Shown here: piece by piece, positions 27,001-35,414 of the stretch
Layout of the letters: the number at the start of each line of letters is the position of its first letter
How positions within the stretch are numbered: the first letter of the stretch is position 1
Assembly: GCF_003412465.1 (NCBI RefSeq)
Contig: NZ_QTJV01000004.1
Location: 248,001 to 312,000, forward strand
Direction of reading: 5' to 3'
Length of the DNA: 64,000 bases
Source: Chitinophaga silvisoli
Lineage (GTDB): Bacteria > Bacteroidota > Bacteroidia > Chitinophagales > Chitinophagaceae
The notes under the pieces: model-generated
What the model saw: the letters and a program-made list of their open reading frames with translations, nothing else
What the model was told of the DNA's origin: nothing
Databases searched by the model: none
Made by a program: the position numbers and the translations under genes

Positions 27001-27721
27001 TGATGATGAGGTTTCCTTTCTTCACTTCTACTTTGTTCGCACCTGTATATTGCATCTGCACCAGTGAGGGATCTGCTCCTGGGGCTACAATCAGATCATA
27101 TTTCAAAACACCTGCATCTGAATATACCTGCATATCAATACCGGTATATAAAGATTTGTAATTGACCAGGCCATATGATTTCACATGTGAGGCCCATTTG
27201 GATTTATCATTTCCGATCAGGTAATTGGAATATGTTTCTTCTGCTTTATCCGGGGAGATTTCAGGATTGTTTGCATTCAGGAAGGTCACTTCGTAGGCAT
27301 GGCTTCTGATTACCGGTAAGGAATCGGAAGTATTGCCGGGGGAAGAGGAAGCCGTGCGGGCGATTGAGCTGCCGGCAGTTACTGTACCGGGTACAATCTT
27401 CCATGTGGTATCGCCGAGGCCTGCATGCCCGTGCATTTTTTCAGCCAGGGCAAACATGTCGTCTTTGTTCTGTAACAGGAACCTGAAGCCGGTGCGCTTC
27501 AGGAATACCGCACCGCCACCCATATCTGCCTGGTATAGGAAATCGCCTGTCCATTGCCCTTTATTCTCTGTGAATTTCAGAGCTCTGCTATAATACATTT
27601 CCTGCGTCGTCGCCGTCTGTGCCATTATTTTTCCGCCTGCGAACAGCGAAATGATAAAAGCTAAGCAGCCTATAGGGAACCTACATTTCATCCGTATTGT
27701 ATATTTCTTGTTTCTATCCAT
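24029..27721 (-). CDS. SBBP/PKD surface protein with type B T9SS sorting domain
   Basis: A 1230-residue exported protein. Signal peptide ends at IMAQ (about residue 35, or residue 25 if the second ATG at 27691 is used). Residues 45-290 match the DUF7948-like N-terminal domain found ahead of SBBP repeats (FTENKGQW start). A beta-propeller-like region with SBBP repeats (YATYLGGNGKEQPHSLFVD type) runs to about 760. Four PKD-like repeats follow (TWNFGDGS, LNFGDGT, TWDFGDGT, EWEYGDGA). The last 85 residues are a type B sorting tail (SAFSPNGDGVNDVF ... VTLLR). Exported by T9SS; function as adhesin or glycan-binding protein is inferred. Overlaps the PorP/SprF gene by 4 bp. Confidence 0.92.
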   Translation of the reverse strand: MDRNKKYTIRMKCRFPIGCLAFIISLFAGGKIMAQTATTQEMYYSRALKFTENKGQWTGDFLYQADMGGGAVFLKRTGFRFLLQNKDDMFALAEKMHGHAGLGDTTWKIVPGTVTAGSSIARTASSSPGNTSDSLPVIRSHAYEVTFLNANNPEISPDKAEETYSNYLIGNDKSKWASHVKSYGLVNYKSLYTGIDMQVYSDAGVLKYDLIVAPGADPSLVQMQYTGANKVEVKKGNLIITTSVGTVTEQMPTAYQYIDNERVSVKVAYSLSGNKLKYKVSDYNTAYPLIIDPSYIFSTVTGSTADNWGFTATYDGAGNFYGGGIVFGNGYPATTGAFQTSFGSGGFDIAISKFSSNGRQLIYATYLGGNGKEQPHSLFVDADNNLVISGRTTSADYPYSKMIGTRGGWDIAVTKLNADGSAFIGSLLIGSSVDDGVNIREDRAQGPSLLLRNYGDDARSEVVIDDAGYIYVASCTRGSDFPVTAGVLQSNFGGKQDGVIMKINPTCTDLVWATFIGGSNEDAAYVLALNGTSSLYVAGGTASNDFPMRGNGLYKSYKGGACDGWIAHITSDGTAISQSTYMGATTAAADQVYGIQMDSKGFVYIMGTTEGTWPVVQPTGTTTFYNDNSRQFIAKLQPDLSAFVYSTTFGKASSTPSISPVAFLVDRCENVYVSGWGGGIDIDLLYPNSNTGSLPTKNALQKTTDTQDFYFFVLQRDARDVLFASYFGGNGTYEHVDGGTSRFDRNGVIYQGICAWCGTSPNYRPRYPTTPGAYATTAPPDNKCNLGCLKIAFNLDGVRAGIKTEDRKTNYCVPATITFIDTTHTSAVTWTWNFGDGSAPVTGTSDTIQHTYNNPGNYTVSLIKCDPASCNGCDTATLQLRIRTDEAVFNMTATRQPPCESLTYEFDLVSTPPKPYQSNSFSLNFGDGTGAIAVGPSDFPYTHAYAADGIYNATLTLVDTNYCNAPDVDTITLRVAANVKASFVVPDSSCVPATLEFNNTTAGGETFTWDFGDGTTSTDIYPTHTYYTAGDYPVTLSVVDNNTCNKTDDTTVTIHVFDAPTADFTYSPVTPVENTPITFTNQSSADAIAFEWEYGDGAISTQTNPVYQYNSTGVYDVYLIATNAAGCKDTALKQVSAIVIPLFDIPSAFSPNGDGVNDVFLVRGFGIAKFNMKIYNRVGRLVFETNDANIGWDGVYAGTIQPMDAYAYVINVQFSDGTSATKNGSVTLLR

Positions 27722-28002
27722 TGAGATATCAATGGATAAGGAGTATTTTATGTCTTGATCAATGTCACTAAGCTTTAACGCAGAAGTCGGTAATATGTTA
27801 CCGCAATAACAGCGCCAACCTTTAGTCTGTATTATCCCAACCTGCCTGCTACGGGAAATTAGATGAATAAATCCCGAGGGAGTTTAAGTTGAACCTTCTT
27901 TATATCGATAAACCGGGGCGCATTCTATAGATAAACGTAAAACCCCGGCAGGAAATTTTGCATGCACAGGTTATTTTCTGACAATGGGGCGCGGGTATGG
28001 TT

Positions 28003-30120
28003 TTATGAGATTTTGCTCCATTGTGATTTTCCTTGCTGCACGGCCAGATATCGCTGTAATGGCTGATTTTCAGGCAGTGCGAGATCAGGATCTTCCTGTA
28101 ATATTTTTTCTGCGCTGGCACGGGCAGCTTCGAGGATGGCTTTATCCGCCACTATATCAGCCAGTTTTAAGTCCAGTATTCCACTCTGGCGGGTACCTTC
28201 TATATCACCGGGTCCTCTCAGCTCCATATCTTTTTCTGAAATGATGAAACCATCGTTGGTTTGTACCATAACATTAATACGTTCTTTGGAGTCAGCTCCC
28301 AGTTTGTTTCCTGTCATGAGGATACAGTAAGACTGCTCTGCGCCTCTTCCTACACGGCCTCTCAGCTGGTGCAGCTGGGAAAGGCCGAACCTTTCGGTAC
28401 TTTCTATCACCATCACGGAGGCATTGGGTACGTTTACCCCTACTTCGATTACGGTGGTCGCCACCATGATCTGGGTATCGCCGGTCACGAACCGCTGCAT
28501 GTTGGCATCTTTCAGATCCAGCGGTTGCTTGCCGTGTACCATACTAATATAGTACTGTGGCTCGGGGAAGAAGGCTTTCACCTCTTCATACCCTTTCATG
28601 AGATTCTCATAATCAAGGGTTTCAGAGTCTTCGATCAATGGGTATACGATGTATGCCTGGCGACCCTTTTTGATTTCATCTTTGATGAAATTCATCACCG
28701 AAGGACGCTGCCATTCCGTACGATGTACAGTGGTGATAGGTTTACGGCCGGGGGGCAGTTCATCGATAACAGACACATCCAGATCTCCGTATACCGTCAT
28801 TGCCAGTGTACGGGGGATGGGTGTTGCTGTCATGACCAGAATGTGCGGGGGCATGGTGTTTTTTTGCCATAGCCTTGCACGCTGGGCTACCCCAAATCGA
28901 TGTTGCTCATCTACGATGGCGAGGCCCAGGTTGTGGAAAACCACCTGGTTTTCCAGCAGGGCATGGGTGCCGATGAGGATATGTATTTTTCCTTCTTCCG
29001 TATCTTTCAGAATCTGCTTACGGGCTTTGCCTTTTACATTGCCGGTGAGCAGGGCGACCCGGATGTCCATTTTTTCGAGGAATTCAGCAATGCCTTTGTA
29101 GTGTTGCTGAGACAGGATTTCTGTGGGTGCCATGAGGCAGGCCTGAAATCCGTTGTCAATGGCCAGGAGCATGGTGAGCAGGGCTACCATGGTTTTACCG
29201 CTACCTACGTCTCCCTGCACAAGCCGGTTCATTTGCCTGCCGGTGGCGGTGTCCTGCCTGATTTCCCTGAGCACTCTTTTCTGGGCACCGGTGAGGGCGA
29301 AGGGCAGGTGTTCGTTGTAAAAAGTATTAAACGTATCACCAACACTTGTGAACAGGAACCCGTGCGAAGCGGCTTGTCTTCTGATCTTGAGCCTACAGAT
29401 GCGGATCTGGGCGAGGAACAGTTCTTCAAATTTCAGTCTTCTCCTGGCTTGCGCAGCATCGTCTTCACTGGCAGGGAAGTGAATTTTGAAAAAGGACTTA
29501 GCCCTGTCCATCAGGCGGTATTGCTGCAGGACGGGGAGCGGGATATTCTCCGGGATTTCGTGCGGTGACAATTGTTCAAGCAGATTTTTTGTAAGCTTGC
29601 CGATTGCCTTGGCAGATAATCCTCTTGCTTTTAATTTTTCGGTGGTGGAATAGACTGGTTCCAGTGTTGCTTTGCCGGTGGCAGTTTCTTCTGTGGCCAG
29701 GTCCATTTCCGGGTGAGACATTTGCAGGTAGCCATTGAATACGGAGAGACGACCGAATACAAGGTAGACTGCGTGGAGCTGGAGGGATTTCTCCATCCAT
29801 TGATGTCCCTGAAACCAGACGAGCGGTATTTCGCCGGTATCATCGCGGAGGGTAGCTACCAGGCGTTTTGCGCGTTTTTCGCCGACGGTTTCTATCCTGG
29901 TGATGCGGCCCCTGATCTGCACGAAATCCATTTGCGCATGGAGGCTGATGATCTTTTCCACCTTGGTACGGTCTACGTAGCGGAAGGGGAAATAGTTCAT
30001 CAGGTCTCTGAAAGTGTGGATGTTGACTTCCTTGCGCAGGAGTTCTCCCCGTTGAGGGCCTACCCCTTTCAGGTACTCTATTGGATTGGATAATATGGCA
30101 GTTCTAGTGGAGGATTCCAT
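28003..30120 (-). CDS. recG: ATP-dependent DNA helicase RecG
   Basis: A 705-residue helicase that remodels stalled forks and Holliday junctions. The N-terminal wedge/OB region (about 60-140) is followed by the helicase core: QGDVGSGKT (Walker A, 302-310), APTEILSQQH, TGNVKGKARK, DEQHRFG (404-410), MTATPIPRT, and the C-terminal TTVIEVGVNVPNA and QLRGRVGRG motifs. The ATG at 30120 (MESSTRTA) gives the usual start; the frame stays open upstream to 30300 across a hairpin, which is unlikely to be translated. Confidence 0.97.
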   Translation of the reverse strand: MESSTRTAILSNPIEYLKGVGPQRGELLRKEVNIHTFRDLMNYFPFRYVDRTKVEKIISLHAQMDFVQIRGRITRIETVGEKRAKRLVATLRDDTGEIPLVWFQGHQWMEKSLQLHAVYLVFGRLSVFNGYLQMSHPEMDLATEETATGKATLEPVYSTTEKLKARGLSAKAIGKLTKNLLEQLSPHEIPENIPLPVLQQYRLMDRAKSFFKIHFPASEDDAAQARRRLKFEELFLAQIRICRLKIRRQAASHGFLFTSVGDTFNTFYNEHLPFALTGAQKRVLREIRQDTATGRQMNRLVQGDVGSGKTMVALLTMLLAIDNGFQACLMAPTEILSQQHYKGIAEFLEKMDIRVALLTGNVKGKARKQILKDTEEGKIHILIGTHALLENQVVFHNLGLAIVDEQHRFGVAQRARLWQKNTMPPHILVMTATPIPRTLAMTVYGDLDVSVIDELPPGRKPITTVHRTEWQRPSVMNFIKDEIKKGRQAYIVYPLIEDSETLDYENLMKGYEEVKAFFPEPQYYISMVHGKQPLDLKDANMQRFVTGDTQIMVATTVIEVGVNVPNASVMVIESTERFGLSQLHQLRGRVGRGAEQSYCILMTGNKLGADSKERINVMVQTNDGFIISEKDMELRGPGDIEGTRQSGILDLKLADIVADKAILEAARASAEKILQEDPDLALPENQPLQRYLAVQQGKSQWSKIS

Positions 30121-30181
30121 GATTTTGTGAAATACAAAAATAGCGGAAGTGCGAACTATAAAAAAGCCATTTATCCTTTTG

Positions 30182-30224
30182 CCGGGAAACTTGCATTTGC
30201 CTGCGGCAAATGCAGGTTTCCCGG
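30182..30224. repeat. Long 20-bp-stem hairpin between gltA and recG
   Basis: CCGGGAAACTTGCATTTGCC (30182-30201) pairs with 30205-30224 across a 3-nt loop, with one wobble. It has no T tract, and a separate terminator lies nearer gltA, so it is an extra element. Repeat family or mRNA structure in the recG leader are both possible. Confidence 0.75.
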
Positions 30225-30266
30225 GGTGGTCGGCTAGTGCTGGGTAATGCCAGCTAATGCTGAAAT

Positions 30267-30312
30267 TAAAAAAGCGAACTAATTGAAGTGTTACCTTCAT
30301 TAGTTCGCTCCT
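30267..30312 (-). terminator. gltA terminator
   Basis: AGCGAACTAAT pairs with ATTAGTTCGCT. On the minus strand the stem is followed by TTTTTT. It starts about 18 bp after the gltA stop. Confidence 0.8.
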
Positions 30313-30330
30313 TAAAAGATATAGAATTGA

Positions 30331-31650
30331 TTATTCTGCTTCTACTTTTCCTTCTATAAACTGCTTCATCCACTCAGTAGTCACACTTTTGGGTCTCTCC
30401 AGAGAGAAACCAAGTGCACGATCCCAGCAAAGCGAGGCTAAAACTCCCAATGCGCGGCTTACACCAAACAATACTGTATAGAACTCATACTCTACCAAAC
30501 CATAGTGTACCAGCAGTGCACCGGAATGTGCATCTACGTTAGGCCATGGATTCTTTACCTTACCCAGGTTTTCCAGGATTGGTGGTACAGTTTCATAGAT
30601 ATTCCATACGATATTTACCAGTTCATCATCAGGCAGGTGTGTTTTTGCAAACTCCATCTGCGCGGTGAAGCGAGGGTCAGTTTTACGCAATACGGCGTGA
30701 CCATAACCTGGAACAACCTTACCATCTGCGAGTGTCTTGCGTACGTAATCTTCAATCTGCTGTTTGGTGGGAGCATTGGTACCCAGTTCTTCACGCATAT
30801 TCAGGATCCACTTGATCACTTCCTGGTTAGCCAGACCATGCAGCGGACCAGCCAGGCCATTCATGCCAGCAGCAAATGATAAATACGCATCGCTGAGTGC
30901 AGAACCTACCAGGTGAGTAGTATGTGCACTTACGTTACCACCTTCGTGGTCAGCGTGAATAACCATGTACAAACGCATCAGTTCCTTGAAGCCTTCATCT
31001 TCATAACCCAGCATGTGGGCGAAGTTGCCAGCCCAGTCCAGCAGACCGTTTGGTTGGATATGTACGTTGTTTTTGTATTTACGGCGATATATATAAGCAG
31101 CGATACGTGGCAGACGGGCAATGAGATCCATTGAATCGTCGTACATATAGCTCCAGTAGTCTTTTTTATTGATCCCCTCTGCATAAGCCTTAGCAAAAGA
31201 AGATTCGGTCTGCAATGCCATCACTCCAACAGTGAACATGGTCATTGGGTGAGCGCTCACCGGCAGTGCATCGATCGCAGCAAATACATGGTTTGGCACA
31301 TGGGAACGACGTGCAAACTGGCTGGATAAATGTTGTACATCTGCTTCCGATGGCAACTCTCCTATTAACATCAAATAAAACAGTCCCTCCGGTAATGGTT
31401 CCGCTCCACCTTTCACTTTAGGCAAATTGTCACGCAGTTCCGGAATGCTGTAGCCCCGGAAACGGATACCTTCATTTGCATCCAGTAGTGATGTTTCTGT
31501 AACTAAACCAGTGATGCCGCGCATCCCCTGGTATACCTGTGCAAGTGTTACATCCTCAATCTTTCTGGTTCCGTGGTTTTTAACAAGGTCTTTAATCTCA
31601 ACGTTCAGCTCATCGGCCTTGACCTTAAATTTTTCTTTTATATGACCCAT
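30331..31650 (-). CDS. gltA: Citrate synthase, mitochondrial (type I) form
   Basis: A 439-residue enzyme condensing oxaloacetate and acetyl-CoA to citrate. The sequence follows the mitochondrial rather than the E. coli GltA pattern: HADHEGGNVSAH at 232-243, LAGPLHGLANQEV around 266-278, VPGYGHAVLRKTDPR at 313-327 and VDAHSG at 372-377. Catalytic residues His271, His318 and Asp373 are all present. There is no targeting presequence. A TACTTTTG promoter box lies 46 bp upstream of the ATG and a terminator follows, so it is a single-gene unit. The symbol is by function. Confidence 0.95.
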   Translation of the reverse strand: MGHIKEKFKVKADELNVEIKDLVKNHGTRKIEDVTLAQVYQGMRGITGLVTETSLLDANEGIRFRGYSIPELRDNLPKVKGGAEPLPEGLFYLMLIGELPSEADVQHLSSQFARRSHVPNHVFAAIDALPVSAHPMTMFTVGVMALQTESSFAKAYAEGINKKDYWSYMYDDSMDLIARLPRIAAYIYRRKYKNNVHIQPNGLLDWAGNFAHMLGYEDEGFKELMRLYMVIHADHEGGNVSAHTTHLVGSALSDAYLSFAAGMNGLAGPLHGLANQEVIKWILNMREELGTNAPTKQQIEDYVRKTLADGKVVPGYGHAVLRKTDPRFTAQMEFAKTHLPDDELVNIVWNIYETVPPILENLGKVKNPWPNVDAHSGALLVHYGLVEYEFYTVLFGVSRALGVLASLCWDRALGFSLERPKSVTTEWMKQFIEGKVEAE

Positions 31651-31695
31651 TTTAAACTGTTAATTGGTAATGATAACAAAAAGACGATCAATTGT

Positions 31696-31703
31696 CAAAA
31701 GTA
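31696..31703 (-). promoter_or_regulatory. Promoter -7 box for gltA
   Basis: TACTTTTG on the minus strand matches TAnnTTTG, leaving a leader of about 40 nt. The -33 element is weak. Confidence 0.55.
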
Positions 31704-31846
31704 ATGATTTGTTAATGAACTTAACATTAATATGATCAGCCCAAACCGGGCATACATTCATGCGCAATACTATAACCTACTGGCTATCAAAATACTAATA
31801 AGTAAAGAATGCTAAATTCACTAAATATTAAAGAAATGTGAATTTT

Positions 31847-32929
31847 TTACTTGGGAGCCCGCATGTACAGGTAGAATCCAAGTGCCCCGAATACGAAATT
31901 GGGTATCCATACGGCCAGCATTGGGTTCAGGTTCGCCTTGATGGAGAATACTGTAGAGAACTGCAACATAATGATGTAGGTCGCACTGATGACGATACCT
32001 ACTGCCAGGTGCAGGCCACTACCTCCACGGACTTTTCTGGATGCAATGATACCTCCGATGAGGGACAGGATCACCACTGCTGCAGAGGATGCGGTACGAC
32101 GGTACTTTTCCACATAAAATACATTCAATCCTTCGGCACCACGCAGGTTTTCCCTGTCAATGTACCGGGTCAGTTCCGGGGTGGTCATTGCTTCCTGCAT
32201 GTTCTTTTCTTCATGCATTTCGGCGGGGTTGAGGGCCAGTTTGAGCACGGTATCCCTGGTTTTGAACCAGGTTTCATGCAGGCCATTAATTTTACGAACA
32301 GTCACAAGGTTGAGTTTCCATACTTTCTTAACAGAATCCCACTCAATTCGTTCAGATCTCAGTTTCATGCGCATTTCCTGCCCGTGGATGTCTTCCAGTT
32401 CAAAGTTCCCCCCACTTTTGTAGTTAGGGTCATAAGAACCGAAGGTGACATAAGTAAAGCTGTCGATACGGATGCTCTTGTCGTACATACTTTCTGATGC
32501 CTTCTTCTTGTTCACGTACGTGTTTTCGAATTTGGTACGGATCTTATTGGCAATTGGTACGGTCCAGAAGTTGCCCAGCCAGAGAATGCCACCGAAAAGG
32601 ATTGCTCCAATCCAGTAAGGGCGGAGAAAACGTCTGAAACTTACACCTGCACTCAGGATGGCTACGATTTCTGTACGATACGCCATCTTCGACGTGAAGA
32701 AAATTACGGAAATAAATATAAAAAGTGGAAATAAGAGCGCGGCAATGTGCGGAATAAACCCAAAATAGTAGTCTACGATGATCCGGTAAACAGATAAGTT
32801 ACTATTCATAAAGTCGTCTACCTTCTCTGTAATATCTATCACGACAGATATTATAAGCAGGATAGAAAGGGAATAAATGAAGGTACCTATGAACTTACGT
32901 AGTATATACCAATCTATTTTAGTAATCAT
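31847..32929 (-). CDS. LptF/LptG family permease
   Basis: A 360-residue inner-membrane protein of the YjgP/YjgQ family, part of the ABC transporter LptB2FG that extracts lipopolysaccharide from the inner membrane. Three hydrophobic segments lie in the first 125 residues (IISVVIDITEKVDDF is the conserved first-helix end), a periplasmic beta-jellyroll domain spans about 130-265, and three more segments close the protein (SAAVVILSLIGGIIASRKVRGG is typical). It begins 21 bp after tgt on the same strand, so they are likely one operon. Whether it is LptF or LptG cannot be told from one copy. Confidence 0.9.
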   Translation of the reverse strand: MITKIDWYILRKFIGTFIYSLSILLIISVVIDITEKVDDFMNSNLSVYRIIVDYYFGFIPHIAALLFPLFIFISVIFFTSKMAYRTEIVAILSAGVSFRRFLRPYWIGAILFGGILWLGNFWTVPIANKIRTKFENTYVNKKKASESMYDKSIRIDSFTYVTFGSYDPNYKSGGNFELEDIHGQEMRMKLRSERIEWDSVKKVWKLNLVTVRKINGLHETWFKTRDTVLKLALNPAEMHEEKNMQEAMTTPELTRYIDRENLRGAEGLNVFYVEKYRRTASSAAVVILSLIGGIIASRKVRGGSGLHLAVGIVISATYIIMLQFSTVFSIKANLNPMLAVWIPNFVFGALGFYLYMRAPK

Positions 32930-32950
32930 ATGGCGGCAAAATAATAAATT

Positions 32951-34081
32951 CTAAAGTCTTTGTTTCAGCTGCGGCACCATCCTGTTCTTCCACCGGGCAT
33001 AATTTCCTGTTAAAATTTGCTTCCGGGCTTCCTTCACCAGTTCCAGGTAGAATGCCAGGTTATGGATACTGGCCAGGGTCATACCCAGGATCTCCCCGGC
33101 TACGAACAGGTGACGGAGATAAGCTTTGCTGTATTGGCTGGAAGCGAAGCAGGGACTGTTTTCGTCGATTGGCGAGAAATCGTCTGCCCACTTTTTGTTC
33201 TTGATATTGATGACACCGTTCCAGGTGAAGAGCATACCATTACGTCCATTGCGGGTAGGCATGACACAGTCAAACATATCCACGCCTAAAGCAATGTTTT
33301 CCAGGATGTTCCATGGAGTACCCACGCCCATGAGGTAGCGGGGTTTCTCTTTTGGCAGGATGTTGCATACCAGTTCGCACATTTCATACATGTCAGCTTC
33401 GGGTTCGCCTACACTAAGGCCACCAATGGCGTTGCCGGCACAATCCCGGGCAGCGATTTCGGTAGCAGAAATGGTACGGAGGTCCTTGTAGGTACTTCCC
33501 TGAACGATGGGGAACAGGGTCTGCTCATGTCCATAGGCAGGCTGTGTTTCCTTCAGGCGGGCAATACAACGATCCAGCCAGCGATGGGTCAGTTCCATAG
33601 ACTTTTTCGCATAGCGGTATTCGGAGGGGTAAGGCGGGCATTCATCGAAAGCCATGATGATATCGGCTCCGATGGTTCGCTGGATGTCCATTACATTTTC
33701 AGGGGTGAAAAGGTGGCGGGATCCATCGATATGACTTTGAAAAAGGCAGCCTTCTTCTTTGATTTTTCTGTTTGCGGCGAGGGAAAATACCTGGTAACCA
33801 CCACTATCTGTGAGGATAGGACGATCCCAGCCGTTGAATTTGTGGAGACCACCGGCTTTGGAAAGGATGTCCGTGCCCGGACGCAGGTAGAGGTGATAGG
33901 TGTTGCCAAGGATGATTTGTGCCTGGACATCATTTTTAATCTGCTCCTGGGTCAGGGCTTTTACACTGCCTACGGTGCCTACGGGCATAAAAATAGGCGT
34001 TTCAATCACGCCGTGGCCGGTGGTAATAACGCCGGCACGGGCTTTACTTTCACTATCAGTTGTTGTCAGTTCGAATATCAT
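32951..34081 (-). CDS. tgt: tRNA-guanine transglycosylase
   Basis: A 376-residue enzyme that swaps guanine-34 for preQ1 in tRNAs with GUN anticodons, a step in queuosine synthesis. The base-binding motif LTDSGGYQVFS lies at 90-100, and the nucleophile Asp271 sits in MFDCVMPTRNGRNG. Oddity: the zinc site, normally CxCxxC plus a later His, reads NSPCFASS here. Only the middle cysteine (311) and His340 remain, two ligands being serine. The sequence is otherwise intact. The ATG at 34081 is chosen because a TATTTTTG box lies 18 bp upstream; the frame open to 34123 runs through it. Co-transcribed with the LptF/G permease. queE, a second queuosine gene, is at 47907. Confidence 0.95.
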   Translation of the reverse strand: MIFELTTTDSESKARAGVITTGHGVIETPIFMPVGTVGSVKALTQEQIKNDVQAQIILGNTYHLYLRPGTDILSKAGGLHKFNGWDRPILTDSGGYQVFSLAANRKIKEEGCLFQSHIDGSRHLFTPENVMDIQRTIGADIIMAFDECPPYPSEYRYAKKSMELTHRWLDRCIARLKETQPAYGHEQTLFPIVQGSTYKDLRTISATEIAARDCAGNAIGGLSVGEPEADMYEMCELVCNILPKEKPRYLMGVGTPWNILENIALGVDMFDCVMPTRNGRNGMLFTWNGVINIKNKKWADDFSPIDENSPCFASSQYSKAYLRHLFVAGEILGMTLASIHNLAFYLELVKEARKQILTGNYARWKNRMVPQLKQRL

Positions 34082-34099
34082 CTGGCAATTTTCAGGGGG

Positions 34100-34107
34100 C
34101 AAAAATA
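34100..34107 (-). promoter_or_regulatory. Promoter -7 box for tgt
   Basis: TATTTTTG on the minus strand, 18 bp before the chosen ATG; it decides against the longer tgt frame. Confidence 0.5.
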
Positions 34108-34229
34108 AGGTAAATCCATTCATTAGCGCTTTTTAAGGGAGAATCGCCGTTTGGTTTGGAGAAAACCGGGGTCCCGTCTACCTGAAAAATCTTTTTTTCC
34201 ACAGCACTATACAGATAATCGAAATCATA

Positions 34230-34237
34230 TATATTTG
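34230..34237 (+). promoter_or_regulatory. Promoter -7 box for the GT2 gene
   Basis: TATATTTG, exact TAnnTTTG match, 7 bp before the ATG, implying a leader of only a few bases. Confidence 0.6.
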
Positions 34238-34244
34238 CTACGCT

Positions 34245-35378
34245 ATGTTGTATAACTTAGGCTTAATAGCCTTTTACAGTTTTGCTACCGTTGCAGGGAT
34301 ACAGATCCTCTATTACCTGATCGTCTTTTCCAGGGTAGCTTTTTATCGCCGTACCTTCGACGTTGATGCAGAGCCGGAATCACAGTTCTCAGTTATTATA
34401 TGTGCCAAGGATGAAGAATTGAACCTTCAGAAAAACCTGCCTTCTGTACTTTTACAGCGATTCCATGATAAAAAAAATCCATCTTATGAGGTCATTGTTG
34501 TGAATGACAATTCAGAGGATGATACTAAATATTACCTCCGTTCTATCGAAGCTGGTTATCCACATTATCGTCATATTGAGATTAAACAACCTGCCAAGTT
34601 TATTCCTGGTAAGAAGTTTCCGCTTTCTATGGGGATCAGGTCAGCCAAATTTGAGAATATCCTGCTTACGGATGCGGATTGTAAGCCCAGCAGTACTTAT
34701 TGGTTAGCGCTGATGAGTCAGGGGTTTTCAGAAGGGAAGGAGATTGTGCTGGGGTATAGTCCTTATGTGAAGAAGCCGGGCTTGCTGAATAAGGTGATCA
34801 GGTATGAGACCTATTTCAGTGCTTTGCAGTACCTGGGATTTGCGCTGAGCGGGGTGACTTATATGGGTGTGGGCAGGAACCTGGCTTATAAGAGGGAGTT
34901 GTTTAGTCGTCAGAAAGGGTTTACGGCGCATCATCATATTGCTTCGGGCGATGATGATTTGTTTGTGAATGCGGCGGCGAACAGGCATAATGTGGGGGTG
35001 GTGATTAATAAACAGGCATTTACGTATTCTGAGCCGAAGACGAGCTGGAGGAAGTGGTTTCATCAGAAGACGAGGCATATGTCGACCGGGAAGCATTACA
35101 GGTTTAGTCATAAGTTCCTGTTGGGGTTGTTTAGTCTGACGCATTTCCTGTTTTATCCTTTGTTTATAGCGAGTATTTTTTATCAGCCGATGATGGTGTA
35201 TGTGTTGTCGATCTTTGGGGGCAAGATGTTGTTGCAGAGTGTGATTACGTTTATGGCGATGAAGAAGCTGGATGAGGGGGATCTGTTTAAGTTTAGCTGG
35301 TTTATGGATATATTTATGTGTTTTTATTATGTGATATTTACGCCGGCGTTGTTGTTTAAGTCGAAGAACAGGTGGTAA
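34245..35378 (+). CDS. Membrane-anchored family 2 glycosyltransferase
   Basis: A 377-residue inner-membrane enzyme. One N-terminal membrane segment (about 5-30), a cytoplasmic GT-A domain (47-280) with SVIICAKDEE, VVNDNSEDDT, LLTDADCKP (DxD-type metal motif) and GDDDLFVN, and two or three C-terminal membrane segments (about 295-370). It probably transfers a sugar to a lipid or envelope polymer on the cytoplasmic face; the QxxRW motif of processive enzymes is only approximate (QKTRHMSTG). Divergent from tgt with a 163-bp gap. Confidence 0.88.
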   Translation: MLYNLGLIAFYSFATVAGIQILYYLIVFSRVAFYRRTFDVDAEPESQFSVIICAKDEELNLQKNLPSVLLQRFHDKKNPSYEVIVVNDNSEDDTKYYLRSIEAGYPHYRHIEIKQPAKFIPGKKFPLSMGIRSAKFENILLTDADCKPSSTYWLALMSQGFSEGKEIVLGYSPYVKKPGLLNKVIRYETYFSALQYLGFALSGVTYMGVGRNLAYKRELFSRQKGFTAHHHIASGDDDLFVNAAANRHNVGVVINKQAFTYSEPKTSWRKWFHQKTRHMSTGKHYRFSHKFLLGLFSLTHFLFYPLFIASIFYQPMMVYVLSIFGGKMLLQSVITFMAMKKLDEGDLFKFSWFMDIFMCFYYVIFTPALLFKSKNRW

Positions 35379-35401
35379 GCGCAGAGGCAGGATATTTTTA
35401 G

Positions 35402-35409
35402 TAAATTTG
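35402..35409 (+). promoter_or_regulatory. Promoter -7 box for the kinase-like gene
   Basis: TAAATTTG lies 5 bp before the ATG, so the transcript would be nearly leaderless. Confidence 0.55.
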
Positions 35410-35414
35410 TATAA

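Noticed and set aside
28003..30300. RecG with a 60-residue N-terminal extension
   Set aside because: The extra codons come from a hairpin and AT-rich leader and do not resemble RecG; the ATG at 30120 gives the standard length.
31838..32497. Open frame of 219 codons opposite the LptF/G permease
   Set aside because: Antisense shadow; the permease has clear family features and membrane segments.
33527..34108. Open frame of 193 codons opposite tgt
   Set aside because: Antisense shadow of a gene with intact catalytic motifs.
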